Assembly (NCBI RefSeq): GCF_022179405.1
Contig: NZ_BPQT01000022.1
Coordinates: 61,032 to 125,031 of the forward strand
DNA length: 64,000 nucleotides
Reading direction: 5' to 3'
Source: Methylobacterium marchantiae
Lineage (GTDB): Bacteria; Pseudomonadota; Alphaproteobacteria; Rhizobiales; Beijerinckiaceae
The translations under genes and the position numbers were made by a program. Under the pieces are notes generated by a model, which made no database searches, was not told where the DNA came from, and saw only the letters and a list, made by a program, of their open reading frames with translations. Positions 8,119-17,379 of the stretch are shown here, piece by piece; positions within the stretch are counted from its first letter, which is position 1, and every line of letters starts with the position of its first letter.

Positions 8119-10659
8119 ATGCTCGCACCGACGCCGATCCTGACACCCCGATTGCTGATCCGTCTCGGCGCAACGCCCGCGACCAAGGAGGATGCGATCC
8201 GCGAAGCGTCGCAGCTCCTTGCCGCCTCCGGCTGCATCGATGCGGCCTACGGCGCGAGCATGCTGCGCCGGGAGACGGTGGCGAACACCTATCTCGGCCA
8301 CGGCGTGGTCATTCCCCACGGCATGGTCGACGACCGCCACCTGGTGCGCGAGAGCGGGCTGGCGATCCTGCAGGTGCCGGGCGGCGTCGAATGGCACGAC
8401 GGCCAGATCGCCCATCTCGTGGTCGCCATCGCGGCGCAGTCGGACACCCACATCACCATCCTGCGCCGGCTCACGCGGCTGATCCAGGACGAGGCGCGCC
8501 TCGCCACCCTGCGGCACACGAGCGCCAAGGAAGACATCGCGGCGGCCCTCTCCGAGGACGCGCCCGCCTCGGGCTCGGCAGGCCCCGCCGCCGACCTGCG
8601 CCAGCGCTTCGACTGGACGGTGGATTACCCCACCGGCCTGCATGCCCGGCCGGCCTCGTACTGGGTCGAGGTGGCCCGGCTCTGCCCGGCCCGCATCCAG
8701 GTCCGGCACGGATCGGAAGTCGCCGACGCCAAGAACCTCATCGCCCTGCTCCAGCTCGGCCTGCGCTGCGGCGACGAGGTGACGATCTCGGCGGAGGGCG
8801 ACGACGAGGCCGGCGCGCTGGCCAGGGTCTGCGCCGCGGTGACCTCGCTGAGCGCCGGCGAGAAGGCCTCCGCCAGGGCCGCCGAGGACGCCGCCGCCAA
8901 GGCGGCCGGGCCGGTCGCCGGCTGGAACCCGTCCGATTCGCCGCGCAGCATCGCGGGGATCGGTGCGAGCCCCGGCATCAGCATCGGCCCGATCCACGTG
9001 CTCGCCACCGCCGAGATCGCGGTGCCGGACCAGCCGGAGCCGCTCACCACGGGAGGAGACCGCCTGCATGCGGCGCTGGCCACCACCGGCGGCCAATTGA
9101 GGGCGCTCGCCGACGATACCGAGCGCCGCCTCGGCAAGGCCGATGCCGGCATCTTCCGGGCGCAGGGCGACCTCATCGCCGATACCGATCTGATCACGCT
9201 CGCCTGCCAGCTCATGGTCGAGGGCCACGGCGTCGCTTTCGCCTGGAACGCGGCGGTGGAGCGCATGGCCGGACGGCTCTCGGCGCTCGGCAACCCGGTT
9301 CTGGCCGCCCGCGCCGCCGACCTGCGCGATGTCGGACGGCGGGTGCTGGCGCAGATCGACCCCTCCCTCAAGAGCGGCCACGACCTGCCCGACGTGCCCT
9401 GCATCCTCATCGCCGCCGATCTCGCGCCCTCCGACACGGCCGGGCTCGATCCGTCCCGCGTCATCGGCCTCGCCACGGCGCAGGGCGGCCCGACCTCGCA
9501 TACGGCGATCCTCGCCCGCACCCTCGGCATTCCGGCGATGGTGGCGGGCGGGCCGGCGCTGATGGCCCTGCAGAACCACGGATCGGCCATCCTCGACGGC
9601 AGTACCGGCCGGCTCTACCTCGATCCGAGCGAGGCCGACCTCGCCTCGGCCCGCGACTGGCGCGACCGGCAGCGCGCCATCGCCGAGGAGGAAGCGCGCG
9701 AGCGTGCGCTCCCCGCCCGCACCGGCGACGGGCATTCCGTCGCCATCGGCGGCAACGTCAACAATCCCGATCAGGTGCCGCTGGCCCTCGACCAGGGCGC
9801 GGAAGGCGTCGGCCTCATGCGCACCGAGTTCCTGTTCCTCGAGCGCGGCGACACCCCCTCCGAGGACGACCAATACGCCACCTACCGCGCCATGCTGCGC
9901 GCCCTTGAGGGCCGTCCGCTGATCGTGCGGGCGCTGGATATCGGCGGCGACAAGCAGGTGGCGCATCTCCACCTCCCCAAGGAGGAGAATCCCTTCCTCG
10001 GCGTGCGCGGCGCCCGCCTTCTGCTGCGTCGGCCGGACCTGATGGAGCCGCAGCTGCGCGCCCTCTACCGCGCCGCCAGGGACGGGATCGCGCCCGATGC
10101 GCCCAGGGGCAAGGACGCCCCGCTCTCGATCATGTTCCCGATGATCACCTCGATCCCCGAGATCACGACCCTGCGCGCGCATTGCGATCGGATCCGCGCC
10201 GAGCTCGATGCGCCGGACTTGCCCATCGGCATCATGATCGAGGTGCCGGCCGCCGCGATCCAGGCCGATGCCCTGGCGAAATACTGCGACTTCTTCTCCA
10301 TCGGCACCAACGACCTGACCCAGTACGCCCTGGCGATCGACCGCCAGAACACCGAACTCGCGCCCGAGGCCGACAGCCTGCACCCGGCCGTGCTGCGTCT
10401 GATCCGCATGACCTGCGAGGGCGCGGCGCGGCACCAGCGCTGGGTCGGCGTCTGCGGCGGCATCGCCGGTGATCCGTTCGGGGCGAGCCTCCTCGCCGGC
10501 CTCGGCGTCCACGAACTCTCGATGACGCCCCGCGACGTCCCCGCCGTGAAGGCGCGGCTCCGGGCGTCGGAGATGAGCGAGTTGCGCGCGCTGGCCGCCA
10601 GGGCCTGCGACCAGGAAGACGCCGCCGCCGTGCGCGCCCTCGAAGGAGCCGCGGCATGA
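8119..10659 (+). CDS. fruB: Fructose PTS multiphosphoryl transfer protein (EIIA-HPr-EI fusion)
   Basis: An 846-residue fusion that carries the whole soluble phosphorelay from PEP to the fructose EIIBC. The order is EIIA-Fru (about residues 1-145; phospho-His in VVIPHGM, H67), HPr (about 163-255; GLHARPAS, H175), then enzyme I (about 280-846). Enzyme I has the phospho-His in GGPTSHTAILA (H461), the PEP-binding EI barrel (LMRTEFLFL, RALDIGGDK, GTNDLTQYALA) and the C-terminal catalytic Cys in GVCGG (C779). All catalytic residues are present. ATG 8119 follows GGAGGGCACGCC. The stop overlaps fruK as ATGA. It probably forms one operon with fruK and fruA, controlled by the divergent LacI-type regulator. 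Because EI is built in, this system does not need a separate ptsI. Confidence 0.95.
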   Translation: MLAPTPILTPRLLIRLGATPATKEDAIREASQLLAASGCIDAAYGASMLRRETVANTYLGHGVVIPHGMVDDRHLVRESGLAILQVPGGVEWHDGQIAHLVVAIAAQSDTHITILRRLTRLIQDEARLATLRHTSAKEDIAAALSEDAPASGSAGPAADLRQRFDWTVDYPTGLHARPASYWVEVARLCPARIQVRHGSEVADAKNLIALLQLGLRCGDEVTISAEGDDEAGALARVCAAVTSLSAGEKASARAAEDAAAKAAGPVAGWNPSDSPRSIAGIGASPGISIGPIHVLATAEIAVPDQPEPLTTGGDRLHAALATTGGQLRALADDTERRLGKADAGIFRAQGDLIADTDLITLACQLMVEGHGVAFAWNAAVERMAGRLSALGNPVLAARAADLRDVGRRVLAQIDPSLKSGHDLPDVPCILIAADLAPSDTAGLDPSRVIGLATAQGGPTSHTAILARTLGIPAMVAGGPALMALQNHGSAILDGSTGRLYLDPSEADLASARDWRDRQRAIAEEEARERALPARTGDGHSVAIGGNVNNPDQVPLALDQGAEGVGLMRTEFLFLERGDTPSEDDQYATYRAMLRALEGRPLIVRALDIGGDKQVAHLHLPKEENPFLGVRGARLLLRRPDLMEPQLRALYRAARDGIAPDAPRGKDAPLSIMFPMITSIPEITTLRAHCDRIRAELDAPDLPIGIMIEVPAAAIQADALAKYCDFFSIGTNDLTQYALAIDRQNTELAPEADSLHPAVLRLIRMTCEGAARHQRWVGVCGGIAGDPFGASLLAGLGVHELSMTPRDVPAVKARLRASEMSELRALAARACDQEDAAAVRALEGAAA

Positions 10660-11621
10660 GCGCTATCGTCACCGTCACCCTCAACCCGGCCATCGACCAG
10701 ACCGTGACCCTCGACGCGCTGACGCCCGGCCAGGTCCATCGGGCGCGCGGCGTGCGCTCGGATGCGGGCGGCAAGGGCGTCAACGTCGCCTCCTGCCTCG
10801 CCGATTGGGGCTTGAAGGTCTCGGCCACCGGCATTCTCGGCTCGGACAACGCCACCCCGTTCGAGGCCCTGTTCGCCCGAAAGGGGGTCGACGACCGCTT
10901 TGCCTGGATTCCGGGCGAGACCCGCACCAACCTGAAGCTCCTCGCTGCCGCCACCGGCGACACCACGGACATCAACCTTCCCGGTCTCGCCGCGACTCCG
11001 GGCGCCCTCGACACCGTCCGGGCCGTCCTGCGCCAGGTCGCGACGGAGGGCAGCCTCGTCGTCCTCGCCGGCAGCCTGCCGGGGGGGCTCGGCGTCGAGA
11101 CCTACGCGACGCTGACGCAACTTCTGAAGGCGCGCGCCGTCCGCGTGGTCCTCGACGTCTCCGGGCCGGCCCTGACAGCGGCCCTCGCGTCCAGGAGCCT
11201 GCCCGAGGCGATCAAGCCCAACCGCCAGGAACTCGCGGAATGGGCCGGCCGGCCCCTCGACACCCTCGCGGAGGTCGTCGCCACGGCGCGCGGCCTGACC
11301 GCACGGGGCATCCCCCTCGTCGTCGTCTCGCTGGGAGGGGAGGGCGCGCTCTTCGTCACGCGGGACGAGGCGCTCCACGCCCATCCGCCGCCGACCCAGG
11401 TGTCGAGCACCGTGGGGGCGGGGGATGCCCTGGTGGCGGGCCTCGTCGCCGGGCTCCATGCGGGTCTGCCCCTGGCCGAGACCGCCCGGCTCGCCCTCGC
11501 CTTCGCCGCCGGCAAGCTCACGCAGCCCGGCGCCAATCTCCCGAGCCGGGGGACCATCCTCGCCATCGTCGAGACCGTGCGGGTGGAGACCATAGACGTC
11601 CCACCCCGAACCTCGTCCTGA
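10656..11621 (+). CDS. fruK: 1-phosphofructokinase
   Basis: Phosphorylates fructose-1-phosphate, the product of PTS uptake, to fructose-1,6-bisphosphate with ATP. It is a 321-residue member of the PfkB/ribokinase family. The N-terminal TLNPAIDQTV, the GGKGVNVA motif (about residue 37), PGETRTNLK (about 87) and the C-terminal anion-hole motif STVGAGDALVAGL (about 250) with the catalytic Asp are all present. It starts 4 nt inside fruB (ATGA overlap), so translation is coupled. The last residues (PPRTSS) and the stop codon are supplied by an intergenic palindromic repeat, suggesting that the repeat inserted at or very near the original gene end. Confidence 0.95.
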   Translation: MSAIVTVTLNPAIDQTVTLDALTPGQVHRARGVRSDAGGKGVNVASCLADWGLKVSATGILGSDNATPFEALFARKGVDDRFAWIPGETRTNLKLLAAATGDTTDINLPGLAATPGALDTVRAVLRQVATEGSLVVLAGSLPGGLGVETYATLTQLLKARAVRVVLDVSGPALTAALASRSLPEAIKPNRQELAEWAGRPLDTLAEVVATARGLTARGIPLVVVSLGGEGALFVTRDEALHAHPPPTQVSSTVGAGDALVAGLVAGLHAGLPLAETARLALAFAAGKLTQPGANLPSRGTILAIVETVRVETIDVPPRTSS

Positions 11622-11721
11622 GGTGCTGCGAAGCAGCCTCGAAGGAGGGCTCCAGAGATCGCAGAGCGAGCTGGCCTCCTCCTTCGAGGCCTCCGCTTCG
11701 CTCCGTCGCCTCGGGACGAGG
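11610..11721. repeat. Long palindromic intergenic repeat (MITE/REP-like)
   Basis: The outer arms CCTCGTCCTGAGG (11611-11623) and CCTCGGGACGAGG (11709-11721) match as inverted repeats at 12 of 13 positions. The inner arms GCCTCGAAGGA (11635-11645) and TCCTTCGAGGC (11680-11690) are perfect. The whole unit can fold into one long hairpin. It sits between fruK and fruA, overlaps the fruK stop codon, and contains no gene. From memory, this type of GGCTTCGAGG/CCTCGTCC palindrome is scattered through Methylobacteriaceae and Bradyrhizobiaceae genomes. It may lower or stabilise the fruA part of the transcript. Confidence 0.75.
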
Positions 11722-11766
11722 CGGCTGGAACGACCGAAACACAAAGACAGACAGGCGGACGAAACC

Positions 11767-13473
11767 ATGGCTCAGTTGTTGGCCGTCGTCGGAGGCGGGG
11801 ATCTCGGCACCCATGCGGTGCTGGCGGGCGAGGCCCTGCGCAAGGCCGCCACCCGCCTCGGACAGGCCCTCGACCTCGAACTCCGGGGCAAGGGCGTCGG
11901 CGGCAATCCGCTGGCCGAATCCGCCATCGCCCGGGGCGATTCCGTCCTGCTGATCGGGGAGGGCGATCTCGGGGAGGATCGCTTCGGCACCATGCGCCGC
12001 GCCAGGATCGCCATCGACGACGTGCTCACCGACGCCCATTCGGTGCTCGACCGTTTCCTGGCGGGAAGCGACACCGCGCCGGAGGAGGGCGGCAGGAAGC
12101 GGATCGTCGCGATCACCTCCTGTCCCACCGGCATCGCCCATACCTTCATGGCCGCCGAGGGCATCCAGGCCGCGGCGCAGGCGCTGGGCCACGAGGTGAG
12201 GGTGGAGACGCAAGGGTCGGTCGGCGCCCGCGACGCGCTCACCGCCGCCGAGATCGCCGCCGCCGACATCGTCCTCATCGCCGCCGATACCGGCGTCGAC
12301 CGCGCGCGTTTTGCCGGCAAGCGGCTCTACGCCACCAGCACCAAGGCGGCGATCCGCGACGGCAAGGGGCTCATCGCCACCGCACTGGCCGAGGCGCAGG
12401 TGCAGGCGACGGATGCCGCGAAGGACGACGGCCCGGCCCGGCCAGCCGCCGCCGAGAACAGGCCCGGCGCCTACAAGCACCTGATGACCGGCGTCTCCTT
12501 CATGCTGCCCTTCGTGGTGGCGGGCGGCCTCCTCATCGCGCTCGCCTTCGCCTTCGGCGGCATCGACGCGATGAAGCCGGAGAATGCCGGCACCTTCGGC
12601 TACGCGCTGGGCGAGATCGGCGCCAAGGCCGCCTTCGCCCTGATCGTCCCGGCTCTGGCCGGTTACATCGCCTATTCCATCGCCGACCGGCCCGGCATCG
12701 CGCCGGGCATGATCGGCGGGATGCTGGCGGCCAATCTCCAGGCGGGCTTCCTCGGCGGCATCGCGGCGGGTTTCATCGCCGGATACGCGACGCGCTTCCT
12801 CAACCGGCACATCACGCTTCACAGGAATCTGGAGGGCCTGAAGCCGGTCCTGATCCTGCCGCTGCTGGCCACCACCATCACCGGCCTGATGATGATCTAC
12901 GTGGTGGGCGTGCCCGTCGCCGCGATCCTCGCCGGTCTCACCGACTGGCTGAAGGGCATGCAGGGCGCCAGCGCCCTCGTCCTCGGTCTCGTCCTCGGCG
13001 GGATGATGGCGGTGGATATGGGCGGCCCGATCAACAAGGCCGCCTATGCTTCGGCCGCCGCTCTGCTCTCTTCCGGCGTCGATGCGCCGATGGCGGCGGT
13101 GATGCTCGGCGGCATGACCCCGCCGCTCGGGATCGCCCTCGCCACCCGCCTGTTCCCGAACCGCTTCTCGAAGCCGGAGCGCGAAGCGGGCGGCGCGGCG
13201 GCGGTGCTCGGCGCCGCCTTCATCACGGAGGGCGCGATCCCCTTCGCGGCGGCCGACCCGCTCCGGGTGATCCCCTCCATGGTGGCGGGCTCGGCGGTGG
13301 CCGGGGCCATCGCGCTCAGCGCTGGCGTGACCCTGAAGGTCCCCCATGGCGGCCTGTTCGTCCTGCCGATCCCCAATGCCGTCACCAACCCGCCCTGGGC
13401 GGTGATCGCCCTCGTCGCCGGGACGATCGTCACCGGCCTGATGGTCGGCCTGCTGAAGAAGCGGACGGCCTGA
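11767..13473 (+). CDS. fruA: Fructose-specific PTS permease EIIBC
   Basis: An inner-membrane transporter that imports fructose and phosphorylates it to fructose-1-phosphate. It is 568 residues long from ATG 11767; the open frame extends further upstream, but that part falls in the palindromic repeat. Domains are a degenerate EIIB-prime (about 1-95), EIIB (about 110-205, phospho-Cys in ITSCPTGIAHTFMA, C119) and EIIC (about 235-560) with about eight to ten membrane spans and the GGPINKAAYA motif. The N-terminal EIIB-prime lacks the CPTG motif, as in the E. coli protein. It takes phosphate from FruB. It is separated from fruK by the 145-bp repeat-containing gap but is almost certainly in the same operon. 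Confidence 0.94.
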   Translation: MAQLLAVVGGGDLGTHAVLAGEALRKAATRLGQALDLELRGKGVGGNPLAESAIARGDSVLLIGEGDLGEDRFGTMRRARIAIDDVLTDAHSVLDRFLAGSDTAPEEGGRKRIVAITSCPTGIAHTFMAAEGIQAAAQALGHEVRVETQGSVGARDALTAAEIAAADIVLIAADTGVDRARFAGKRLYATSTKAAIRDGKGLIATALAEAQVQATDAAKDDGPARPAAAENRPGAYKHLMTGVSFMLPFVVAGGLLIALAFAFGGIDAMKPENAGTFGYALGEIGAKAAFALIVPALAGYIAYSIADRPGIAPGMIGGMLAANLQAGFLGGIAAGFIAGYATRFLNRHITLHRNLEGLKPVLILPLLATTITGLMMIYVVGVPVAAILAGLTDWLKGMQGASALVLGLVLGGMMAVDMGGPINKAAYASAAALLSSGVDAPMAAVMLGGMTPPLGIALATRLFPNRFSKPEREAGGAAAVLGAAFITEGAIPFAAADPLRVIPSMVAGSAVAGAIALSAGVTLKVPHGGLFVLPIPNAVTNPPWAVIALVAGTIVTGLMVGLLKKRTA

Positions 13474-13546
13474 AGGGACGCGCACCATCATGGCCGGCAC
13501 CGAGACCGGACCGGCGACAGAATCGGACTCATCGAGGGGGCACAGG

Positions 13547-14980
13547 ATGAAAGCAGGATCGACGATACTCGCCGCGCTCGCGCTCTGCGCGGCGACGGCG
13601 TCCGGGGCCCTCGCGCAGACGGCGCCGCGCGGCGCGAGGGCCGGCCAGCAGGACGGACAGGGCTTTGCCGGCGCGGATACCGCCGCGGGCGCCGCCGACA
13701 GTCTCGGCCAGACCGCGACGCCGCCGACGGTGTCGGCCGGAACCTTCGATCTCGGCAACGGCCTCAGCTTCCTGATGAACTATACCGGACAGGCCGCCGC
13801 GAACCCGATCGGCGGCATCCGCCAGGGCTCGGCCTATGCCGGCCAGCTCTTCTTCGGCATCGACGGCGACCTCGAGCGCCTCGCCGGGATCGAGGGCGGC
13901 TCGTTCCACATCGCGGTCACCAACCGCCACGGCCGCAATCTCGCCGACGATGCCATCGGCAACAACACCTCGGTGCAGGAGATCTTCGGCGGCGGGCAGA
14001 CGACGCGGCTGACGCTGCTCAGCTATCAGCAGAAGCTGTTCGACAACCGGGTCGACATGGAGTTCGGACGCCTCGTCGCCAACATCGCCTTCCTCAACTC
14101 GCCGATCTACTGCAATTTCCAGACGAATTCCGCCTGCGGAAACCCGACCTTCGTCTTCAAGACCTCGAACTTCACCTTCTGGCCGGTGGCGAGCTGGGGC
14201 GCCCATGCCAAGGCCTGGCTCACCGACAAGGTCTTCCTGCATGGCGGCGTCTACGAGGTGAACCCGCTGCACCAGCAGCCCGGCGATAACGGCCTCGACT
14301 TCTCCACGAAGGGCGCCACGGGCGCGATCATGCCGTTCGAACTCGGCTATTCCACCACCTTCGCCAACGACCTCCTGCCGCGCAATTACGGCATCGGCGG
14401 CTGGTACGACGCCTCCGACTATGCCGATCCGACCCGCGACGTCACCGGCCGGCCCGCGGTGCTCACCGGACTGCCCCTCGGCACGCGGTTCGGACGCTCG
14501 GGCGTCTACGCCCGGTTCGACCAGATGATCTGGCGGCCCGACCCCACCGCGCCCCAGGGACTGACCCTGTTCGGTGTCGCCATGGCCGGCACGTCGGGGC
14601 GCCTCAACGAGGATTACTTCCTCGAGATCGGCGCGCTCCAGACCGGCACCTTCGCCGGACGCCCTTTCGATACGGTGGGCTTCGTCGTCAATACCCAGAA
14701 GTTCAGCGACCTCGCCCTGCAGAACATTCAGCTCGCGCAAGCCTCGCTTGGGATCGACCGCAAGCTTCCGACCCAGCAGGTGATGATGGAACTCAATTAC
14801 GGCATCCAGGTCACGCCGGCGATCCGCCTGACACCGAACCTGCAATACATCGTCAACCCGGACCAGACCCGGTTTCCATACTATCGCAAGAACATCCCCG
14901 ATGCATTCGTCGTCGGCGCGAAGCTTTCGGTGGACCTGTTCACCCTTGCCGGTCTGGCGAAAGGACCGGGCTCGAACTGA
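13547..14980 (+). CDS. OprB-family carbohydrate-selective porin
   Basis: A 477-residue outer-membrane porin, with a signal peptide at residues 1-24 (MKAGSTILAALALCAATASG, cleavage after LAQ). The body has features of the OprB family: LNYGIQVTPAIRLTPNLQYIVNPDQTRFP near the C-terminus, alternating beta-strand segments throughout, and a Trp/Tyr-rich LNED region. The frame is open to 13490, but the signal peptide fixes the start at ATG 13547, preceded by GGGGGCACAGG. It lies 73 bp after fruA and would supply outer-membrane entry for fructose or related sugars, completing the locus from outer membrane to glycolysis. Substrate choice is inferred from the neighbours. Confidence 0.88.
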   Translation: MKAGSTILAALALCAATASGALAQTAPRGARAGQQDGQGFAGADTAAGAADSLGQTATPPTVSAGTFDLGNGLSFLMNYTGQAAANPIGGIRQGSAYAGQLFFGIDGDLERLAGIEGGSFHIAVTNRHGRNLADDAIGNNTSVQEIFGGGQTTRLTLLSYQQKLFDNRVDMEFGRLVANIAFLNSPIYCNFQTNSACGNPTFVFKTSNFTFWPVASWGAHAKAWLTDKVFLHGGVYEVNPLHQQPGDNGLDFSTKGATGAIMPFELGYSTTFANDLLPRNYGIGGWYDASDYADPTRDVTGRPAVLTGLPLGTRFGRSGVYARFDQMIWRPDPTAPQGLTLFGVAMAGTSGRLNEDYFLEIGALQTGTFAGRPFDTVGFVVNTQKFSDLALQNIQLAQASLGIDRKLPTQQVMMELNYGIQVTPAIRLTPNLQYIVNPDQTRFPYYRKNIPDAFVVGAKLSVDLFTLAGLAKGPGSN

Positions 14981-15186
14981 TCCGCCTTCGCGAAGCCAAT
15001 CGGCTTCCCGGCCGGGGCCGGAATTGCCTCGGATGGACGCGGATTGCGATGTCTCGTCGAAGCCGTACCGGCGACGACGATCCGTTTACGGTGCTCTAAC
15101 CCTATTCCGGCATGAATTTGTTCGCGTGACTCCGATCGCTTGGGTCGATTCACCAGTCGATCCACCGTCAGGCGGGTCGATGCGAC

Positions 15187-16440
15187 GTGCCGGAGCAACC
15201 TGACGTGGCGCCTTCTCCCATCGAGGTCGGACTGAGCCGACCGTGGCATACGCTCCGGCTGCCGCACGCGCTCGAGGCCAGATTCCATGCGGAAGAGGTG
15301 CCGCCGCGCGGCCTCTACATGCAGTCCTGGCTGCTGATCTTCATCGTCTTCAACATCATCTCCCTGAAGATCGATCTCGACCTGTTCGGTCGCGAGGCCA
15401 TGGCCGTGCCCGCCGGCCTGACCGTCGGCGTGTTCATTCCCCTCGCGCTGGTCTGGATCGTGGCACTGCACGGGCATCCCTCCGCGCGTCGGCAGGCCAT
15501 CGCGGCGGCGGTCACGTCGCTGGCGGACATGGCGATCGTCCTGAACAGTTCGCGGATCGCGCCGCATGAGCATGCCGACACCTACCTGATCCTCGCCGCC
15601 ATCGTCCCGCTCGTGGTCGGGATGATCGCGCCGCTCTCGTTCCGGGACAGCCTGTGGTTCTGCGGGATCGCCTTCCTGGCCTATGTCGGCTTCATCGTCG
15701 CATCCGGGCTCGGGGCCGAGGGACATACCGGCGTGCCGCTGCTGGTGGCAGCCCTCATCCTGGTGCCGATCAAGCTCACCTATTCGCGCGAATGGGACAG
15801 GAAGAAGAGTTTCCTCCTCGGCCTGCGCGAGAAGGAGCAGGCCGAGGAACTGGCGCGCGCCTGCGCCCGCCTCACCATCCTGTCCGAGACCGACCCGCTC
15901 ACCGGCGTCGCGAACCGCCGCCTCTTCACCGAGCGCCTGGACGAGCGCTGGGAAGTCGCCGCGGTGCGGCAGGAATGGTTCGGCGTACTCCTCGTCGATA
16001 TCGATCATTTCAAGCGTCTCAACGACACCGCCGGCCATGCCGAGGGCGATGGTTGCCTCGTGAGCGTCGCCGATGCGCTGAAGCGCGATCTCGCGCGGTG
16101 GGGAGGCCTGGTCTGCCGCTATGGCGGCGAGGAATTCGCGGCCTTCGTGCCGCTGACCACGCCGGAGACGATCCGCGATGTGGGCGAGAGCCTGCGGCTG
16201 GCGGTGGCGGATCTCGCCATCGGACATCCCGGCCTGCCCCAGGGCGGTGTCGTCACCGTCAGCGTCGGGGTGACCGCGGCACATGGCGCGAATCGGCATG
16301 CCGGCCTGCGCGCCCTGCACCTGCTGCGAACCGCCGACGAGGCGCTCTATGCCGCGAAGTCAGCGGGCCGCAATCGCGTCGAAGCCCGAAACGCCCTCAC
16401 GGCGGCGAACCTCGCCGTGATGACCGACCACGCGGCGTGA
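15187..16440 (+). CDS. Membrane-bound diguanylate cyclase (GGDEF)
   Basis: Makes cyclic di-GMP from two GTP. It is 417 residues long from GTG 15187. The N-terminal half (about residues 38-200) has five to six hydrophobic spans with no recognisable sensor fold. A short linker helix leads into the GGDEF domain (about 230-400). The active-site loop is GGEEF at 313-317, and the metal site DIDHFKRLND is near 274. The primary inhibitory I-site motif RxxD, expected nine residues before the loop, is absent (the residues there are RWGG), so classical product inhibition may not operate. It stands alone. The start is supported only weakly; a GTG at 15205 is an alternative. Confidence 0.9.
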   Translation: MPEQPDVAPSPIEVGLSRPWHTLRLPHALEARFHAEEVPPRGLYMQSWLLIFIVFNIISLKIDLDLFGREAMAVPAGLTVGVFIPLALVWIVALHGHPSARRQAIAAAVTSLADMAIVLNSSRIAPHEHADTYLILAAIVPLVVGMIAPLSFRDSLWFCGIAFLAYVGFIVASGLGAEGHTGVPLLVAALILVPIKLTYSREWDRKKSFLLGLREKEQAEELARACARLTILSETDPLTGVANRRLFTERLDERWEVAAVRQEWFGVLLVDIDHFKRLNDTAGHAEGDGCLVSVADALKRDLARWGGLVCRYGGEEFAAFVPLTTPETIRDVGESLRLAVADLAIGHPGLPQGGVVTVSVGVTAAHGANRHAGLRALHLLRTADEALYAAKSAGRNRVEARNALTAANLAVMTDHAA

Positions 16441-16544
16441 TCCGCCTCGTCGAAGCATAGGCCTCGACAGCGTGCCGGGACGGGTTGGCCGATCGGTCGC
16501 CTCGTTGCGACTGGCCGTCGAAATAAGGAATTTTCGGAAGGAAG

Positions 16545-16620
16545 TGGTGCCGCAAGAGGGATTCGAACCCCCGACCCCCTCATTACGAATGAGGTGCTCT
16601 ACCAGCTGAGCTATTGCGGC
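16545..16620 (-). tRNA. tRNA-Thr (anticodon CGT)
   Basis: Read on the minus strand, the 76-nt gene starts GCCGCAATAGCTCAG and ends with the encoded CCA. The acceptor stem GCCGCAA pairs with TTGCGGC, the D arm has AGCTCAGCTGGTAGAGC, the anticodon stem CCTCA/TGAGG encloses TTCGTAA with anticodon CGT, and the T arm contains GGTTCGAATCC. It decodes ACG threonine codons, which are frequent in this GC-rich genome. No terminator is visible downstream. It is a potential integration site, but no element is attached here. Confidence 0.97.
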
Positions 16621-16840
16621 GAGATCCATGGTGTGACGGCGGGTGGCGCGTCGGATCGTTGCGGGTTCATATCCGCAGGCTCGGCCGAAGGCAAGGCAGC
16701 AGGTCTTCTCTTCGAGAACGGGCATCGTCCGTGTGATGCAGCCGTGCCACGCATCCGGTCCGCGCGGCTCCGGGCGGTCCATCTGCCTTGACGCGAACCG
16801 GCGCGGCTTCGAAGGCTGGCCGCGCGTATCAGGAACCATC

Positions 16841-17308
16841 ATGTCGCTCATCGCCCGCCTGCGTGCCTATGCCGCCGATGCCTTCGGCCTGTCCGCCGGC
16901 CAGGAGGAATCCGAGGCCGTGGACGAGCGGCTGGCGGCGATCGCCCTCCTCGTCCACGTGGCTCGGGTGGACGGTGTGCTCGATGCGGCGGAATCCGAGC
17001 GCCTGTGCCGCCTCGTCGAGGGACGCTATGCCGGCACCCGCGAGGAGGCCGAGGCCCTGATCGCCCGCGCGGCCACCGTCGATGCGCAGACCCGCGACAT
17101 GGCTCTCCTCGTCGAGATGATGGGCCATGAATTCGGCGAGACCGAGCGGGCACGCCTGCTCTCGATGGCCTGGTCGGTGGCCGGCGCCGATGGCACGGTT
17201 CATGAATTCGAGGAGGCGCTGGTCTGGCGGCTCGGTCGCCTGCTCCGCTTCGACGATACGGCGATCCGGCTCGCGAGAGCGGGCGCCGATGCCGGGGCGG
17301 TCTCTTAG
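16841..17308 (+). CDS. TerB-like protein
   Basis: A 155-residue, all-helical cytoplasmic protein of the TerB (tellurite resistance B) fold. Acidic helix pairs ARVDGVLDAAESERLCRLVE (about residues 45-64) and AGADGTVHEFEEALVWRLG (about 121-139) are the two characteristic D-G-x-h-x-x-x-E metal-binding repeats. The open frame reaches upstream to 16643, but that part is low-complexity and ATG 16841 gives the family's usual N-terminus. TerB proteins bind divalent metal and are often stand-alone in Rhizobiales. No other ter genes are nearby, so tellurite resistance should not be assumed. Confidence 0.8.
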   Translation: MSLIARLRAYAADAFGLSAGQEESEAVDERLAAIALLVHVARVDGVLDAAESERLCRLVEGRYAGTREEAEALIARAATVDAQTRDMALLVEMMGHEFGETERARLLSMAWSVAGADGTVHEFEEALVWRLGRLLRFDDTAIRLARAGADAGAVS

Positions 17309-17379
17309 GGCGGGATGCGGCCGGCGACCCTCGGTTCGGGTCGTGATGCGGGATCGGGTGAATCGGGGACCGGCGCGCG

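Noticed and set aside
7984-10512. Long minus-strand open frame (842 codons) opposite fruB
   Set aside because: Arg/Gly/Asp/His-rich composition without a recognisable product; it is the shadow of fruB, whose catalytic motifs are all intact. Very long antisense frames are normal at this GC content.
16545-16620. tRNA-Thr as an occupied integration site
   Set aside because: No integrase gene and no repeated tRNA 3' end were seen on either side.
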